DNA of 64,000 nucleotides from Psychrobacter aquaticus CMS 56. Its GTDB lineage: Bacteria; Pseudomonadota; Gammaproteobacteria; Pseudomonadales; Moraxellaceae. The notes beneath the pieces were generated by a model, which saw only the letters and a list, made by a program, of their open reading frames with translations, searched no databases and had not been told where the DNA came from. A program made the translations under genes and the position numbers. Below are positions 18,334 to 28,349 of the stretch, piece by piece (within the stretch, counting starts at the first letter, position 1; each line of letters begins with the position of its first letter). The stretch covers positions 1 to 64,000 of the forward strand of contig NZ_AUSW01000006.1 in NCBI RefSeq assembly GCF_000471625.1, in the 5' to 3' direction.

Positions 18334-19233
18334 TCAATGACTGCCTATCAATATTTTTTGATCCACGTTCATTTTGGTAAGTTCTAAGTTTTGGATAAAG
18401 CGACCTTCAACATCAGTGATAGTAATTTTCCAATCATCTATCACCACGCTTTCGCCTTCTAAGTCACCTACATAGCCAAGCGACTGCATAACCAAACCGC
18501 CCATGGTATCGACATCGGTATCATCAAAATTGCTACCAAGCTCATCATTACAGTCTTCGATCACTGTAGAGGCTTGGACGCGCCATGTGTTTGGTTTTTC
18601 GGGATCAGCAATGATATTATTGATATCGCTGTCTTCATCAAAATCATCATGCTCATCGACGATGTCACCGACGATTTCTTCGAGCAGGTCCTCCATCGTG
18701 ACCACACCGCCAAAGTTACCAAATTCGTCGACGACAATCGCCATGTGTACTTGCGTCCGCTGTAATGAGCGTAACAACGTGTCAGAGCGTGCCGTCTCGC
18801 TAATGTACAGCGGCTGACGCACCAAGTCTCTAAGACGTTTGCTATCAATTTTGTCCTCTTGGTTACGCACCATATGGACAAGGATAGGAATCAAATCTTT
18901 TGCCAGTAAGATGCCGATGACGGCATCATCATCTTGACTGTCAAACACAGGATAGCGCGAGTGGGTGGTCTCAAGAATGATATCCATCACTTCAGCAAGG
19001 CTGGTACTTTCGTGCAAGCCAATCACTTGCGGACGCGGCGTCATGATTTCACGCACTTGAGTCGCTGGTAGATCGAGCACGCCTTCTAACATATCAACGG
19101 TATCAGGCTCTAAGAATTGGCGCGAGTCTTGTACCAAACGAATCAGTTCATCACGGGTTTCGGGAGCGGTCGATAGCCAGCGTTTTAAGCCGCGCATCGA
19201 CCAACTACTCGGGCTAGGAGCGTCGTCAGACAT
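18334..19233 (-). CDS. corC: CorC/YbeX-type CBS-domain protein
   Basis: The 299-residue cytosolic protein has a short N-terminal lead (residues 1-50), a CBS pair (about 58-190, beginning VREIMTPRPQVIGL) and a C-terminal CorC_HlyC domain (about 210-290, ending near IDDWKITITDVEGRFIQN). The MVVDEFGNFGGVVTMEDLLEEI-type segment within the second CBS is typical. Relatives act in magnesium/cobalt efflux together with CorA or CNNM-type transporters and associate with ribosome function in E. coli. It precedes lnt as in many Gammaproteobacteria. Its exact role here is inferred. Confidence 0.93.
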   Translation of the reverse strand: MSDDAPSPSSWSMRGLKRWLSTAPETRDELIRLVQDSRQFLEPDTVDMLEGVLDLPATQVREIMTPRPQVIGLHESTSLAEVMDIILETTHSRYPVFDSQDDDAVIGILLAKDLIPILVHMVRNQEDKIDSKRLRDLVRQPLYISETARSDTLLRSLQRTQVHMAIVVDEFGNFGGVVTMEDLLEEIVGDIVDEHDDFDEDSDINNIIADPEKPNTWRVQASTVIEDCNDELGSNFDDTDVDTMGGLVMQSLGYVGDLEGESVVIDDWKITITDVEGRFIQNLELTKMNVDQKILIGSH

Positions 19234-19499
19234 GGTGGTATGATTTAACCTCTTTAGTTAATAACAACTTAGTTAATGACAATGAAAATAATAAGCAAAC
19301 AACACAGAAAACCTAGATGGGGACAAAAGCAGAAAATAAAACAGGGCGTTTATGATTAAGTCATAAATAAACCCATATAAATCAGCTTCACTTTATCGCA
19401 TGGGTCACCGACATTCAACGACAAATTCACTCAAATTGTACTGTCAGTGTGTTATAAATTTTGCTATGGTCAAAGCCTTTATTTATCAAAACGATTCTT

Positions 19500-20840
19500 A
19501 TGTCGCTACGTTCTTTGTTTTCTCGCCTATTTTCTTCTCATTCAAGCCATCATTCAGATGAAGGCTTGAACCGTCACGGCATAAAAAATAAAACACCTGC
19601 TGCAAACCGCCCACCGCCCAAATGGCGACGCTGTATTATCCAAGCCTTTATTGCAAAGGTGCTGATACTGTCTGCTGTTTGGTTACTGATGGCCATTTTC
19701 TATCACTTTGGGGTATTTAGCCCCATCACTTGGCTGACAACAATAGTGGTTGTAGGATTATTGTCTGCGCTGTTTGCGGTTCACTATTTGCCTGAGTTTT
19801 TTGTTAAATTGCACAATAAAGCGACTGAAAATACAATCTCTCATGGTGGCTCTAACAGTACTGCTGACAACCACTTTTCCACCAGAAGACTCACCCATGT
19901 TAAATGGCTGACCGGTTTATATGCGGCTGTTTGGCTCGCTGGACTTGGTTGGTTTTTTGCTATTGAGCCAAAACAAGAGCGTAATTGGATGGCTGAGGTG
20001 AGTCAGCAGGTTGCTTATGAGCGCGATGCGACCAACCCTGATTTGATTACACTGACCCATGTCCGTAATTTTGATTGGCACATAGACAAGGACGCGACCG
20101 AACGCTGGGAAACGCGTACTGTCGATTTGTCCAAATTATCTGGGGTCGATGTTACCAATTCTTATTGGATGGGGCCCTTAATTGCTCATACTTTGGTCAG
20201 TTTTCGCTTTGAAGACGATAGACCACTTGCCTTTTCATTTGAAATCCGTAAAGAAGAGAACGAGTCGTTTTCTGCACTTGCTGGGTTCTTTAGACGTTAT
20301 GAGCTGAGCCTGATTGCCGCAGAAGAGCGCGATATTATCTATACCCGCAGTAACGCACGCGGCGAGCAGGTTTATCTGTTTCCCGTCAGCAACCTACAAC
20401 AGCATGAGGTGAGATCACTGTTTGAGTCGTACTTGACCGCTGCCGATGACTTGAATGCAGCGCCTGCATGGTACAACACACTGCTCAGTAACTGTACCAA
20501 TATCATTTTTTATATGGCGCGTATCGTCAGTGGTGACCGTTTGCCATGGGATTATCGGATTTGGGTATCTGGCTGGCTACCAAACTATCTATATGATGTC
20601 GGTATGCTCGATGCCAATCCAGAGCAGGACGGTCAGCAATGGTCAATGGACACGTGGTATGAGCGCACGCACATTAACCCAAAAGTAAGAGGGTTTAACA
20701 ATCAAATCGACGTAACGTCTGGTATGAACGGTCGTGCGTTTTCTCAGCAAATTCGTCAAGATATTCCTATGCCACCATTGGCTCACTCAAAAGCAGGTGC
20801 CGAAGCACAGGCCAGATCTGCCTCTCAGATATCTGAATAA
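19500..20840 (+). CDS. DUF4105 (Lnb N-terminal periplasmic-type) membrane protein
   Basis: The 446-residue protein has a basic N-terminus, two or three hydrophobic segments within residues 45-165, then a DUF4105-type domain. That domain shows NSYWMGPLIAHTLVSFRF, FFRRYELSLIAAEERD and the conserved WYNTLLSNCTN, with a cysteine-asparagine pair in the usual place of a cysteine-protease-like active site. The domain is probably periplasmic. A TTG frame start 39 bases upstream is less likely than the ATG at 19500, though no clear ribosome site is seen for either. The biological function of the family is not established. Confidence 0.87.
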   Translation: MSLRSLFSRLFSSHSSHHSDEGLNRHGIKNKTPAANRPPPKWRRCIIQAFIAKVLILSAVWLLMAIFYHFGVFSPITWLTTIVVVGLLSALFAVHYLPEFFVKLHNKATENTISHGGSNSTADNHFSTRRLTHVKWLTGLYAAVWLAGLGWFFAIEPKQERNWMAEVSQQVAYERDATNPDLITLTHVRNFDWHIDKDATERWETRTVDLSKLSGVDVTNSYWMGPLIAHTLVSFRFEDDRPLAFSFEIRKEENESFSALAGFFRRYELSLIAAEERDIIYTRSNARGEQVYLFPVSNLQQHEVRSLFESYLTAADDLNAAPAWYNTLLSNCTNIIFYMARIVSGDRLPWDYRIWVSGWLPNYLYDVGMLDANPEQDGQQWSMDTWYERTHINPKVRGFNNQIDVTSGMNGRAFSQQIRQDIPMPPLAHSKAGAEAQARSASQISE

Positions 20841-20871
20841 TATTGTGTAAAAGAGTAAAAATTGAAACCAT

Positions 20872-21474
20872 TTAAGGCTTCACCCAATTGACCACACGTG
20901 TCTCCATCTCTTCATCAGACATGCTAGTCTCACTCACGCAGCGACCGGCCACGCCGACATTGGCAGCGCGCATTTGCTGCTGAGTCTTTACCGCATCCCC
21001 AGTCAATAACAGATGCCAACTTGGTAAATTCTGTCCTTTATACAACCGCTTATAAGCACAATGCGCAGGCAGCCACATCATGTTTGGCAAATTGTTAATA
21101 GTCAGCTGAATACAATCTGGTACGTGCTCTTGGCGCGTCGCGTAATGCTGGCAGTATCCCGTCGCACAATCCATCAGCTGGCAAGTCACATCGGTATATT
21201 CGACCAGTTCTTCATCCACATCGCCATTCTCATCTTCGTCGATGTACTTAATTAAACAACAACTGCCGCAGCCATCGCACAACGCCTCCCACTCACTATG
21301 ATTTAATTCTGTTAATGCAAAGCGTGACCAAAACTGGGGGCGCAGTGCATTGGTTGCAGAAGTTGCAGAGATTTCAGGGAACAACGTCACAGATTGCTCA
21401 GGCGTAACAGATGTATCATGGTCTGAGTACAAGTCTGAGTTGTCATCATGTTTGTTTAACAAATTTATAGTCAT
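20872..21474 (-). CDS. YcgN/UPF0260-type cysteine-cluster protein
   Basis: From about residue 55 the protein matches the YcgN family (WEALCDGCGSCCLIKYIDED, then CQLMDCATGYCQHY and PDCIQL), with at least eight cysteines arranged as a putative metal or iron-sulfur site. E. coli YcgN is about 150 residues; this one has an extra Thr/Asp-rich N-terminus of about 50. The ribosome site for the first ATG is weak, so an internal start is possible. It is convergent with the DUF4105 gene, with only 31 bases between stops. The function of the family is unknown. Confidence 0.9.
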   Translation of the reverse strand: MTINLLNKHDDNSDLYSDHDTSVTPEQSVTLFPEISATSATNALRPQFWSRFALTELNHSEWEALCDGCGSCCLIKYIDEDENGDVDEELVEYTDVTCQLMDCATGYCQHYATRQEHVPDCIQLTINNLPNMMWLPAHCAYKRLYKGQNLPSWHLLLTGDAVKTQQQMRAANVGVAGRCVSETSMSDEEMETRVVNWVKP

Positions 21475-21619
21475 AAAGTGGCAGTAGCATTTTGATAAAG
21501 AGCGTTACAGTATTATAGCTGTTTTTGCTGGGCATGGGCGTTAAGGTAGTAAAAGTCAGAAACACGACCCATCACAATGACCAATAAATAAAACTCATTA
21601 CATAAAAAAGGATAATACT

Positions 21620-22357
21620 ATGTCAATTAAGACTTTTGAATTAATCAGTACCACCGAGAACAATGTTGAGCTTATCAGCTATGTGGCACTGCCAGAAAAC
21701 GCTTCAGACGATCATCCCGTTGCTGGTATTTTGGTCGCACCAGAATGGTGGGGTGTGGTTGACCATCCCAAATCAGTCGTTGAGCGTTTGGCAGAAGCTG
21801 GCTACGCTGCCGTCGCCATGGATGTCTATGGTGAAGGCAAACTGACCACCGATGCGGCGATGGCAAACATGTGGATGGAGCAAGTACTTGCTGATCAAGA
21901 TATGCTGATGGCGCGCTGCCGTTTGATTCTCAATGATTTTAGCGACCAATTGGCCGTCAATGGTGACAATCTAGCGGCCATCGGTTACTGCTTCGGCGGT
22001 AAAATCGTCCTCGATATGGCGCGCGAGGGCATGCCACTGAAAGCGGTTGCTACCTTCCATGGTAACCCAACACCAAAACAGCCCGCTGACAAAAACTTCA
22101 AGGCCAAAGTGTTGGTCGCTCATGGTCGTGATGACTCAATGGTATCAATGGACGCGATTGAAGGCCTCAAAAAAGAGCTAGACGCAGCAGACGTCGACTA
22201 TACGATTGATGTGTATGACAATGCCAAACACGGTTTCACCAATCCACATGCAGACGAGCGCGCCGCTGAAAATAATGCCGACCTTGGCTACAACGAAGCC
22301 GCCGCCAAACAGAGCTGGGAAAATATGCTAGAGTTTATGAAAGCCAACTTGTCATAA
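21620..22357 (+). CDS. Dienelactone hydrolase family protein
   Basis: The 245-residue alpha/beta hydrolase has the dienelactone hydrolase features: ILVAPEWWGV near residue 35, the Cys nucleophile in GYCFGGK (about residue 122), the acid in HGRDDSMV and the histidine in NAKHGFTNP. No catechol or chlorocatechol genes are nearby, so it is more likely a general hydrolase of this family than a degradation-pathway enzyme. The ATG has AAAAGGATAA upstream. A terminator follows. Confidence 0.92.
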   Translation: MSIKTFELISTTENNVELISYVALPENASDDHPVAGILVAPEWWGVVDHPKSVVERLAEAGYAAVAMDVYGEGKLTTDAAMANMWMEQVLADQDMLMARCRLILNDFSDQLAVNGDNLAAIGYCFGGKIVLDMAREGMPLKAVATFHGNPTPKQPADKNFKAKVLVAHGRDDSMVSMDAIEGLKKELDAADVDYTIDVYDNAKHGFTNPHADERAAENNADLGYNEAAAKQSWENMLEFMKANLS

Positions 22358-22417
22358 GCTGTAACCAAGCATGTGAAAAGACTGCTTTATAAAATTGAAG
22401 CAAACAAGAAGTCAATG

Positions 22418-22448
22418 AGAGGTCAGCTAAACATTTGAGCTGACCTCT
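22418..22448 (+). terminator. Intrinsic terminator after the dienelactone hydrolase gene
   Basis: A perfect 11-bp stem (AGAGGTCAGCT / AGCTGACCTCT) with a 9-base loop is followed by TTTTTATT. Confidence 0.88.
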
Positions 22449-22560
22449 TTTTTATTGCTGCCAGTCATTCGCTGAATCCGTGAGAGTGACATAGCCTGTC
22501 TTGTACTTCTGATTAAATCACGTCATTATCACTTTATTATGAGACAGATTGAGTGCGAAG

Positions 22561-25500
22561 ATGTTATATCTATTGATAACCCAATTGGGTTGGCTGGCTT
22601 TTACGGCTTTATTAATCGCGGTTGTCGCACTATATGCCAAGATAAATCGGCAGATCGGGCAATTGCGGCGTGATATAACCAAACTACAGATCGAGCTTGA
22701 GCAACAACAAAACAATGGCCTATCTTCAGATGAAACGTCACCTCCGTGGCCACCATCACTGCCATCTACGCCTCTAACAAATCTGCCGTCAAACCTCTCT
22801 GATACGGCATCAGTGGATGACCGCTCTTTAATTATTACGAAAACCACTACAAAAACTACTGCCACAACCAAAAACCTAGACGCGCCCATAGAGCCTGATG
22901 AGCGCTCTTTGCCTATCGTCACGTCACTGATTCATTCCATCAAAAATTGGTTTTTCGGTGGCAATCTGGTGGTACGTGTTGGCGTCTTGGTATTGCTGGT
23001 CGGTGTGGTGCTATTGCTACGTTTATTAAGCGAATATATTGAGATTTCGATTACTGCAAAGCTTATGGCGATTGGCATTGTAGGGTTGGGATTGGCAGGA
23101 CTTGGCTTTAAGTTGACGGCAAAACGGTTTTCTTATGGGATTACCTTGCAAGGCACAGGTTTAGCGATTGCTTACTTGAGCGCCTTTTTTGCTTATAGCG
23201 TCTATCAAATCATTCCGAGTATACCGAGCTTTATTAGTCTTGGCTTATTGTCTGCGATTACCATTGCGCTTGCTGTGCGTCAAAATGCGTTTCCTTTAGC
23301 ACTATTGGCGTTGTCGGGTGGTTTTTTTGCGCCAATTTTGACCAGTGAGGATACGGGCAGTTTGGCGGTCTTGTTCAGTTATTATCTGCTGTTAAATGTT
23401 ACGATTGCCATTATTGCTCATTATCGTCCTTGGAAAATATTAAATCTGTTTGGCGTGATGGTGACATTTGGACTCGCTTACTATTGGGGTGTGAGCGAGA
23501 ACATGAGCGCTGTCATTGAGTCGCAGCGCTGGTTATTAGTAACTTTGGTTGCCTTACATTGGCTACTCTACTTGTTCGTCGTCATCCGCTACGCACAGCA
23601 AATCATTCGCTACAACACACTAAATGAATCTGCATTTAATACAAATCATCCCACCAATGAAAAAACAGACCCCGTAAAAACTTTGGGCAATGAACAGACG
23701 ACTTATCTGTTTCCCATTGATACGGGTTTATTATTCTCAGTGCCACTGCTGGCCTTTGGTTTACTTGCCGCCTTACTCGATGATGTTCCTAATGCTTTGA
23801 CCATTACCAGTGCGATTTTAGCCACTGTTTATCTTGGGTTGGGCTGGGTATTTATTAAGCAAAACCAACGTTATGCCTTAATTACCGAAGGTATGCTGGC
23901 GCTTGGTTTTGGATTTTTGGCGTTGGTAATTCCATTGGCGCTAAATGCTGAATGGATTGCTTTTGGCTGGTCGGTGCAAGGACTGGCGTTGGTCTGGTTT
24001 GGTAGGCGCTCACTGCGCGCTTGGTCAGTGTTGTTTGGACTACTTTTACAGCTCATCAGTATCGGTATGCTAGTGACGAACGCGGTATTTGATAACGAAA
24101 ACTATCCCCTGTTGGCCTTTAGTATTTCAGCGATCAGCTATCTAACAACTGTCTTTATCCTACGAGCCAGCAACGCCCCTACTATATTAACGAATAAGTT
24201 AAATGGCGACGTAGTACCCTCTGTCATATACGCCTCAGAATTACGCAGTAGCTCAGATACGCTGGACACTTATGCCCATGCACTGGGTATCAGCACCCAA
24301 GCAGCGCGACAATGGCTGACCTCAATCGATAGTCAAAGTCTCGTATTCAAAATCGTTTGGCACAGTCCTAGAGTGATAAAATTTTTAACATTGACCGCAG
24401 TGGCTTGGATGCTGCACGTGCTGGTGCTTGATTTGCGTCATTGGTTTGACATCTGGCAGTCAAGAACGGCACTGGTTGCACTAGCGGCACTTAGTAGCTT
24501 AAGCGCTTATTGGGTTATCAATCATTACCGCCCGTGGCTGGAGATCAGACAGCTCAGTCAGGGATTGTTATGGCTATTTTGTCTGATGCTAGTACTACAA
24601 TTACCACAAAAATTTGAGCTAAATTTAACATGGTCAACAGCGGAATGGTTTGTTTTCATAGGTTTGATAATCGGCTGGTTGATTGTCGGTCAGCTCTGGT
24701 TAAAGACACAGTCAGATAATAAGGATAATAAAAATACGTCACGCTATGCTGGGGCAAGTTGGCTCGGTACGGGTATCTTGCTTATCGCTGCCGCTGCTCA
24801 TTATGGACTTCCAGACTCTGATGGTGTCATGGCCATCTTGATTCCAGCATGCTTGATATTGATAGGATTATGGCTCAGCAATCGCGATGCCAAACATCGC
24901 AAGCAAAATCCGCAAGTGCGTGACGAGCTAAATCAAGGCTGGCTATACTGGTTTGATTGGCAGCGTGCACTATTAAACTGCGTTATTGTCTTCACCCCGA
25001 TGGCTTTATGCTGGGTCATCATTACCAACTGGTCTTATGACGGCGTGATTTGGGATATGCCCTATTTTCCTCTACTAAATTTATATGATGTCACATCGTG
25101 GCTAACGCTATTGGTTGGTTTTGGCTTGTATTACATGAGCCAAAATCCCCATGATGATAAACTAAGCCCATCAAATACTGACCTCAAATTCAAACGAATA
25201 TTTACCACAGACAATTTACTGATTGTTTTGGGACTGATTAGCTTTTGGCTGATCTCCAGCATGCTCATCAGAACGCTACACGCCTTTATCGGCACACCGC
25301 TTTGGGACAGCTCTCAAGGTGGCGCATGGAACAGCGAGCAAGTGCAGACAGGTCTGACGATTTTATGGACGCTCCTCGCACTAGTTGCCACCATCATGGC
25401 GAGTCGCTATTGGCAGCGCGCGCTTTGGTTTATGGGCATTGGTCTATTAGGCATCGTCGTCCTTAAACTGGTCTTGGTTGATTTGTCCCAGACCGAGGCG

Positions 25501-25611
25501 ATTTGGCGCGTTATTTCCTTCCTTGGTGCAGGCAGTTTAATTCTATTAATTGGCTACCTCGCCCCACTACCACCTGCACGCGAGGAAGTATCGGATCAGT
25601 ATCAAGAGTAG
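22561..25611 (+). CDS. Large DUF2339 polytopic membrane protein
   Basis: This 1016-residue protein starts with a membrane helix and short coiled coil (residues 1-60), then a Pro/Thr-rich linker (to about 120). The rest is roughly 25 hydrophobic segments, beginning with NLVVRVGVLVLLVGVVLLLR and ending near the C-terminus with ISFLGAGSLILLIGYLAPL. This fits the DUF2339 family of predicted membrane proteins, whose function is unknown. The frame extends to a TTG 12 bases upstream; the ATG at 22561 (preceded by GAGTGCGAAG) is preferred. It stands alone between terminators and ylqF. Confidence 0.9.
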   Translation: MLYLLITQLGWLAFTALLIAVVALYAKINRQIGQLRRDITKLQIELEQQQNNGLSSDETSPPWPPSLPSTPLTNLPSNLSDTASVDDRSLIITKTTTKTTATTKNLDAPIEPDERSLPIVTSLIHSIKNWFFGGNLVVRVGVLVLLVGVVLLLRLLSEYIEISITAKLMAIGIVGLGLAGLGFKLTAKRFSYGITLQGTGLAIAYLSAFFAYSVYQIIPSIPSFISLGLLSAITIALAVRQNAFPLALLALSGGFFAPILTSEDTGSLAVLFSYYLLLNVTIAIIAHYRPWKILNLFGVMVTFGLAYYWGVSENMSAVIESQRWLLVTLVALHWLLYLFVVIRYAQQIIRYNTLNESAFNTNHPTNEKTDPVKTLGNEQTTYLFPIDTGLLFSVPLLAFGLLAALLDDVPNALTITSAILATVYLGLGWVFIKQNQRYALITEGMLALGFGFLALVIPLALNAEWIAFGWSVQGLALVWFGRRSLRAWSVLFGLLLQLISIGMLVTNAVFDNENYPLLAFSISAISYLTTVFILRASNAPTILTNKLNGDVVPSVIYASELRSSSDTLDTYAHALGISTQAARQWLTSIDSQSLVFKIVWHSPRVIKFLTLTAVAWMLHVLVLDLRHWFDIWQSRTALVALAALSSLSAYWVINHYRPWLEIRQLSQGLLWLFCLMLVLQLPQKFELNLTWSTAEWFVFIGLIIGWLIVGQLWLKTQSDNKDNKNTSRYAGASWLGTGILLIAAAAHYGLPDSDGVMAILIPACLILIGLWLSNRDAKHRKQNPQVRDELNQGWLYWFDWQRALLNCVIVFTPMALCWVIITNWSYDGVIWDMPYFPLLNLYDVTSWLTLLVGFGLYYMSQNPHDDKLSPSNTDLKFKRIFTTDNLLIVLGLISFWLISSMLIRTLHAFIGTPLWDSSQGGAWNSEQVQTGLTILWTLLALVATIMASRYWQRALWFMGIGLLGIVVLKLVLVDLSQTEAIWRVISFLGAGSLILLIGYLAPLPPAREEVSDQYQE

Positions 25612-25754
25612 TCGCACATCTGGTTAGATGAAATTGTGCCGTGAGCACGCAGGTTCTGTAGTAAACTGGCACTATTGACTAAAGATATGTTTAAAATCAA
25701 AGCATGATCTATCTTTAGCACTAAATTTTATGAATAAAAAGGTTACGAAAGCAG

Positions 25755-26711
25755 ATGGATAAGAGAGTAAGTATTCAATGGTTCCCCGGGCACATGAACA
25801 AAGCCCGCAATGAAATCAAAGAAATCATGCCACAAATGGATGTAGTCATCGAAGTGATCGATGCGCGCATTCCTCATAGTAGTGAGAATCCGATGGTCGC
25901 GGCTTTACGCGGCGAAAAACCCGTTATCAAAATCTTAAATAAAGCCGATCTTGCCGACCCTGAATTGACCCAAGCATGGATGGATCATCTCGAGCAGCAA
26001 AATGGTGTCAAAGCGATTGCTTGCGATACCGATAAGGCCAATGATGTAAAGCGCATCATCGCAATCTGTAAACAACTCGTCCCCAATAAAGTCGGGACAG
26101 GTCGCCAAATCAAAGCCATGATTATGGGTATTCCAAACGTTGGTAAATCAACGTTGATTAATACGTTAGCTGGACGCGCTGTGGCAAAAACGGGCGATGA
26201 GCCAGCTGTGACCAAATCGCAGCAGCTTATTAAGCTCGACGATGACATCATGCTTTATGACACGCCCGGTATGCTGTGGCCAAAGGTCGAAAACGAAAAC
26301 TCTGGCTATCGCTTAGCTGCAACGGGCGGTATTCGAGATACGGCTTTTGACTTTGCGGATGTTGCCAGTTATACCGCTGAGTACCTGATGCACGCCTATC
26401 CTGAGCTGCTAAAAACTCGCTATAAAATTGACGAATTGCCCAAGACTGATTGGGAATTTTTTGAAGTGGCTGGTCGCAATCGTGGCTGTGTGCGTTCGGG
26501 CAACCAAGTCGATACTTACCGGATGTCTGAGATACTCGTGAATGAGCTGCGTAGCGCTAAGATTGGTCGTATTACGCTTGAGACCCCAGCCATGATCGAG
26601 GTGGAAGAAATCGTCGTCGCTGAACAGCGCCTTGCTGCTGAAGAGAAGCGTAAAGCTAAAGAAGAAGAAAAACGTCTACGTAAAAAGCGTACACGTCAGA
26701 ATCGGAAGTAA
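25755..26711 (+). CDS. ylqF: YlqF/RbgA-type ribosome biogenesis GTPase
   Basis: This circularly permuted GTPase has its motifs in the order G4 (NKAD, residues 62-65), G1 (GIPNVGKST, 125-133) and G3 (DTPG, 169-172). The start QWFPGHMNKA is diagnostic of YlqF/RbgA, which acts in late assembly of the 50S subunit in Bacillus. The C-terminal 40 residues are a basic Lys/Glu/Arg helix longer than usual, likely RNA-binding. The length is 318 against about 282 in Bacillus. The next gene downstream is the KAP NTPase, past a short terminator. Confidence 0.93.
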   Translation: MDKRVSIQWFPGHMNKARNEIKEIMPQMDVVIEVIDARIPHSSENPMVAALRGEKPVIKILNKADLADPELTQAWMDHLEQQNGVKAIACDTDKANDVKRIIAICKQLVPNKVGTGRQIKAMIMGIPNVGKSTLINTLAGRAVAKTGDEPAVTKSQQLIKLDDDIMLYDTPGMLWPKVENENSGYRLAATGGIRDTAFDFADVASYTAEYLMHAYPELLKTRYKIDELPKTDWEFFEVAGRNRGCVRSGNQVDTYRMSEILVNELRSAKIGRITLETPAMIEVEEIVVAEQRLAAEEKRKAKEEEKRLRKKRTRQNRK

Positions 26712-26753
26712 CTTTAGCTCAAGGCTCATTACTCAAAAAATAATTGTCTATAT

Positions 26754-26773
26754 AAAAGCCCTGATGGGCTTTT
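26754..26773 (+). terminator. Short intrinsic terminator after ylqF
   Basis: An 8-bp stem (AAAAGCCC / GGGCTTTT) with a TGAT loop is followed by TTTTATG. Confidence 0.8.
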
Positions 26774-26840
26774 TTTATGTCTGTATTATCTGTATAACAT
26801 AAGTATCGTATATCAAAATTATAAATATAGAGAGTGCTTA

Positions 26841-28244
26841 ATGACAGATTACAGCGTAATGAAAGACTTAACTTTTGGTAGCAGAGATGAGTTCACGCGT
26901 AAACCCATTGCTGAGAAAATTATTAGGTTGTTAGATTCAGATATTGATGTGTCACCACTTATCATTGATGGTAAATGGGGTACAGGTAAAACGGAGTTTT
27001 GCTTCAAACTTAAAAATCTGATTGAAGCGGACGATACGAATGATTATAAAGTTGGCTATGTTAATGCCTTTCAAGCTGACCACGCTAACGAGCCGTTATT
27101 GACTTTAATTTCAGAAATTGTAAGTTTCTATCCTAAAAAAAGTTATCAGCGAAAAAGATTGATAAAAAATGCTGTTCCTTATTTACGCTTGGTTGGTGGT
27201 ATTGGTTTGAAGGCAGGATTAGGCTTTGCTTTTGGGCGCTATGCTGCGGATATACCTGAAGCGTTTTCTAAGGGTATGGAAACCATAGAAGAGGGTTCAA
27301 AGGAGTTAATAGACCTTTCATTAGAATCTCTCATCGAAGACCAAGCTGAGGCTGAAAAGAACTTATCAACACTTAAAGATGCCTTAAAAGATATAGCAGC
27401 TACCAATCCCGTTATACTCCTGATTGATGAACTTGATCGGTGTCGTCCAGATTTTGCAGTAATGATGTTAGAAACTATCAAGCATGTCTTCGATGTTGAG
27501 AACGTACAAATCATCTTAATAACTAATGCGGAACAGTTAAAAGCTACTATCAAACACAGCTATGGTAGCGAAACCGATTCACACAGCTATTTATATAAAT
27601 TTTTTAAATATCAAATTAATCTACCTACGACTAGTAAAGATATTGAAGGAATATCTATTGAGAACAATGTCACTTTTTTTAAAACCACGGTACAAGCTAG
27701 CAAAGTTATTCCACAAGAATTCAAAGACAATAATTATATTTACGAAACTTCAAGATTTTTGGATATTAGCAAATTATCTCTGAGAAATGTTGAACAGATT
27801 GTGCGTTGTATTGAAACACTATTTGTTTTTGAAGAGAAAGAAAAAAGCAAATTGTTAGTGCTTGAGCAAATAATTATGGCATTTTTATCATTTATTTATA
27901 TTACTGATAAAGGTTTGCTTATGAGTTTAGCAAATAGAGACATCTTAGCTTCAGAATTTCTTGGTTTCATGAATTCTGATATTCTATCTATACCGAGTAG
28001 TAATATCTTAGATAATCCTGTAAAAAGCTTTATATTGATCCTCTTTAACAAAATCGTCAGAAATCAAGTTGTTAGTATTCAAAGTGGTAGTGGAGTAGCA
28101 ATACAGAAGTTAGCGCAAAAAATCTTAGATGGGCCACACTATAATCTTTTGATAGAAAATAATGGTATAAGTAACGACTCTTATCTTTACAATTACATCG
28201 ACCATACCATTAATAACCTTCTACTTTTCGATATCGTTAAGTAG
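26841..28244 (+). CDS. KAP-family P-loop NTPase, candidate defence protein
   Basis: The 467-residue protein matches the KAP NTPase class of STAND-like ATPases: Walker A GKWGTGKT at residues 44-51, Walker B VILLIDELD at 191-199 followed by RCRPDFAV, and the sensor-like ILITNAEQL. A weakly hydrophobic Gly-rich segment (about 112-135) sits between the Walker motifs, where many KAP proteins carry membrane helices. The C-terminal half (about 250-467) is not recognised. Bacterial KAP proteins occur in several phage-defence contexts. The gene is more AT-rich than its neighbours ylqF and mutY, a sign of transfer. AGAGTG lies before the ATG. No partner gene is adjacent. Confidence 0.88.
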   Translation: MTDYSVMKDLTFGSRDEFTRKPIAEKIIRLLDSDIDVSPLIIDGKWGTGKTEFCFKLKNLIEADDTNDYKVGYVNAFQADHANEPLLTLISEIVSFYPKKSYQRKRLIKNAVPYLRLVGGIGLKAGLGFAFGRYAADIPEAFSKGMETIEEGSKELIDLSLESLIEDQAEAEKNLSTLKDALKDIAATNPVILLIDELDRCRPDFAVMMLETIKHVFDVENVQIILITNAEQLKATIKHSYGSETDSHSYLYKFFKYQINLPTTSKDIEGISIENNVTFFKTTVQASKVIPQEFKDNNYIYETSRFLDISKLSLRNVEQIVRCIETLFVFEEKEKSKLLVLEQIIMAFLSFIYITDKGLLMSLANRDILASEFLGFMNSDILSIPSSNILDNPVKSFILILFNKIVRNQVVSIQSGSGVAIQKLAQKILDGPHYNLLIENNGISNDSYLYNYIDHTINNLLLFDIVK

Positions 28245-28349
28245 TTATTTTTATTATGTTATTTAATATCACTACTTTAAAGTTGGGTCGTAGCAAATAC
28301 GCATATCAGGTATAATTGTTTACCTTCAAAAAACTAAATAATAAAGCCT

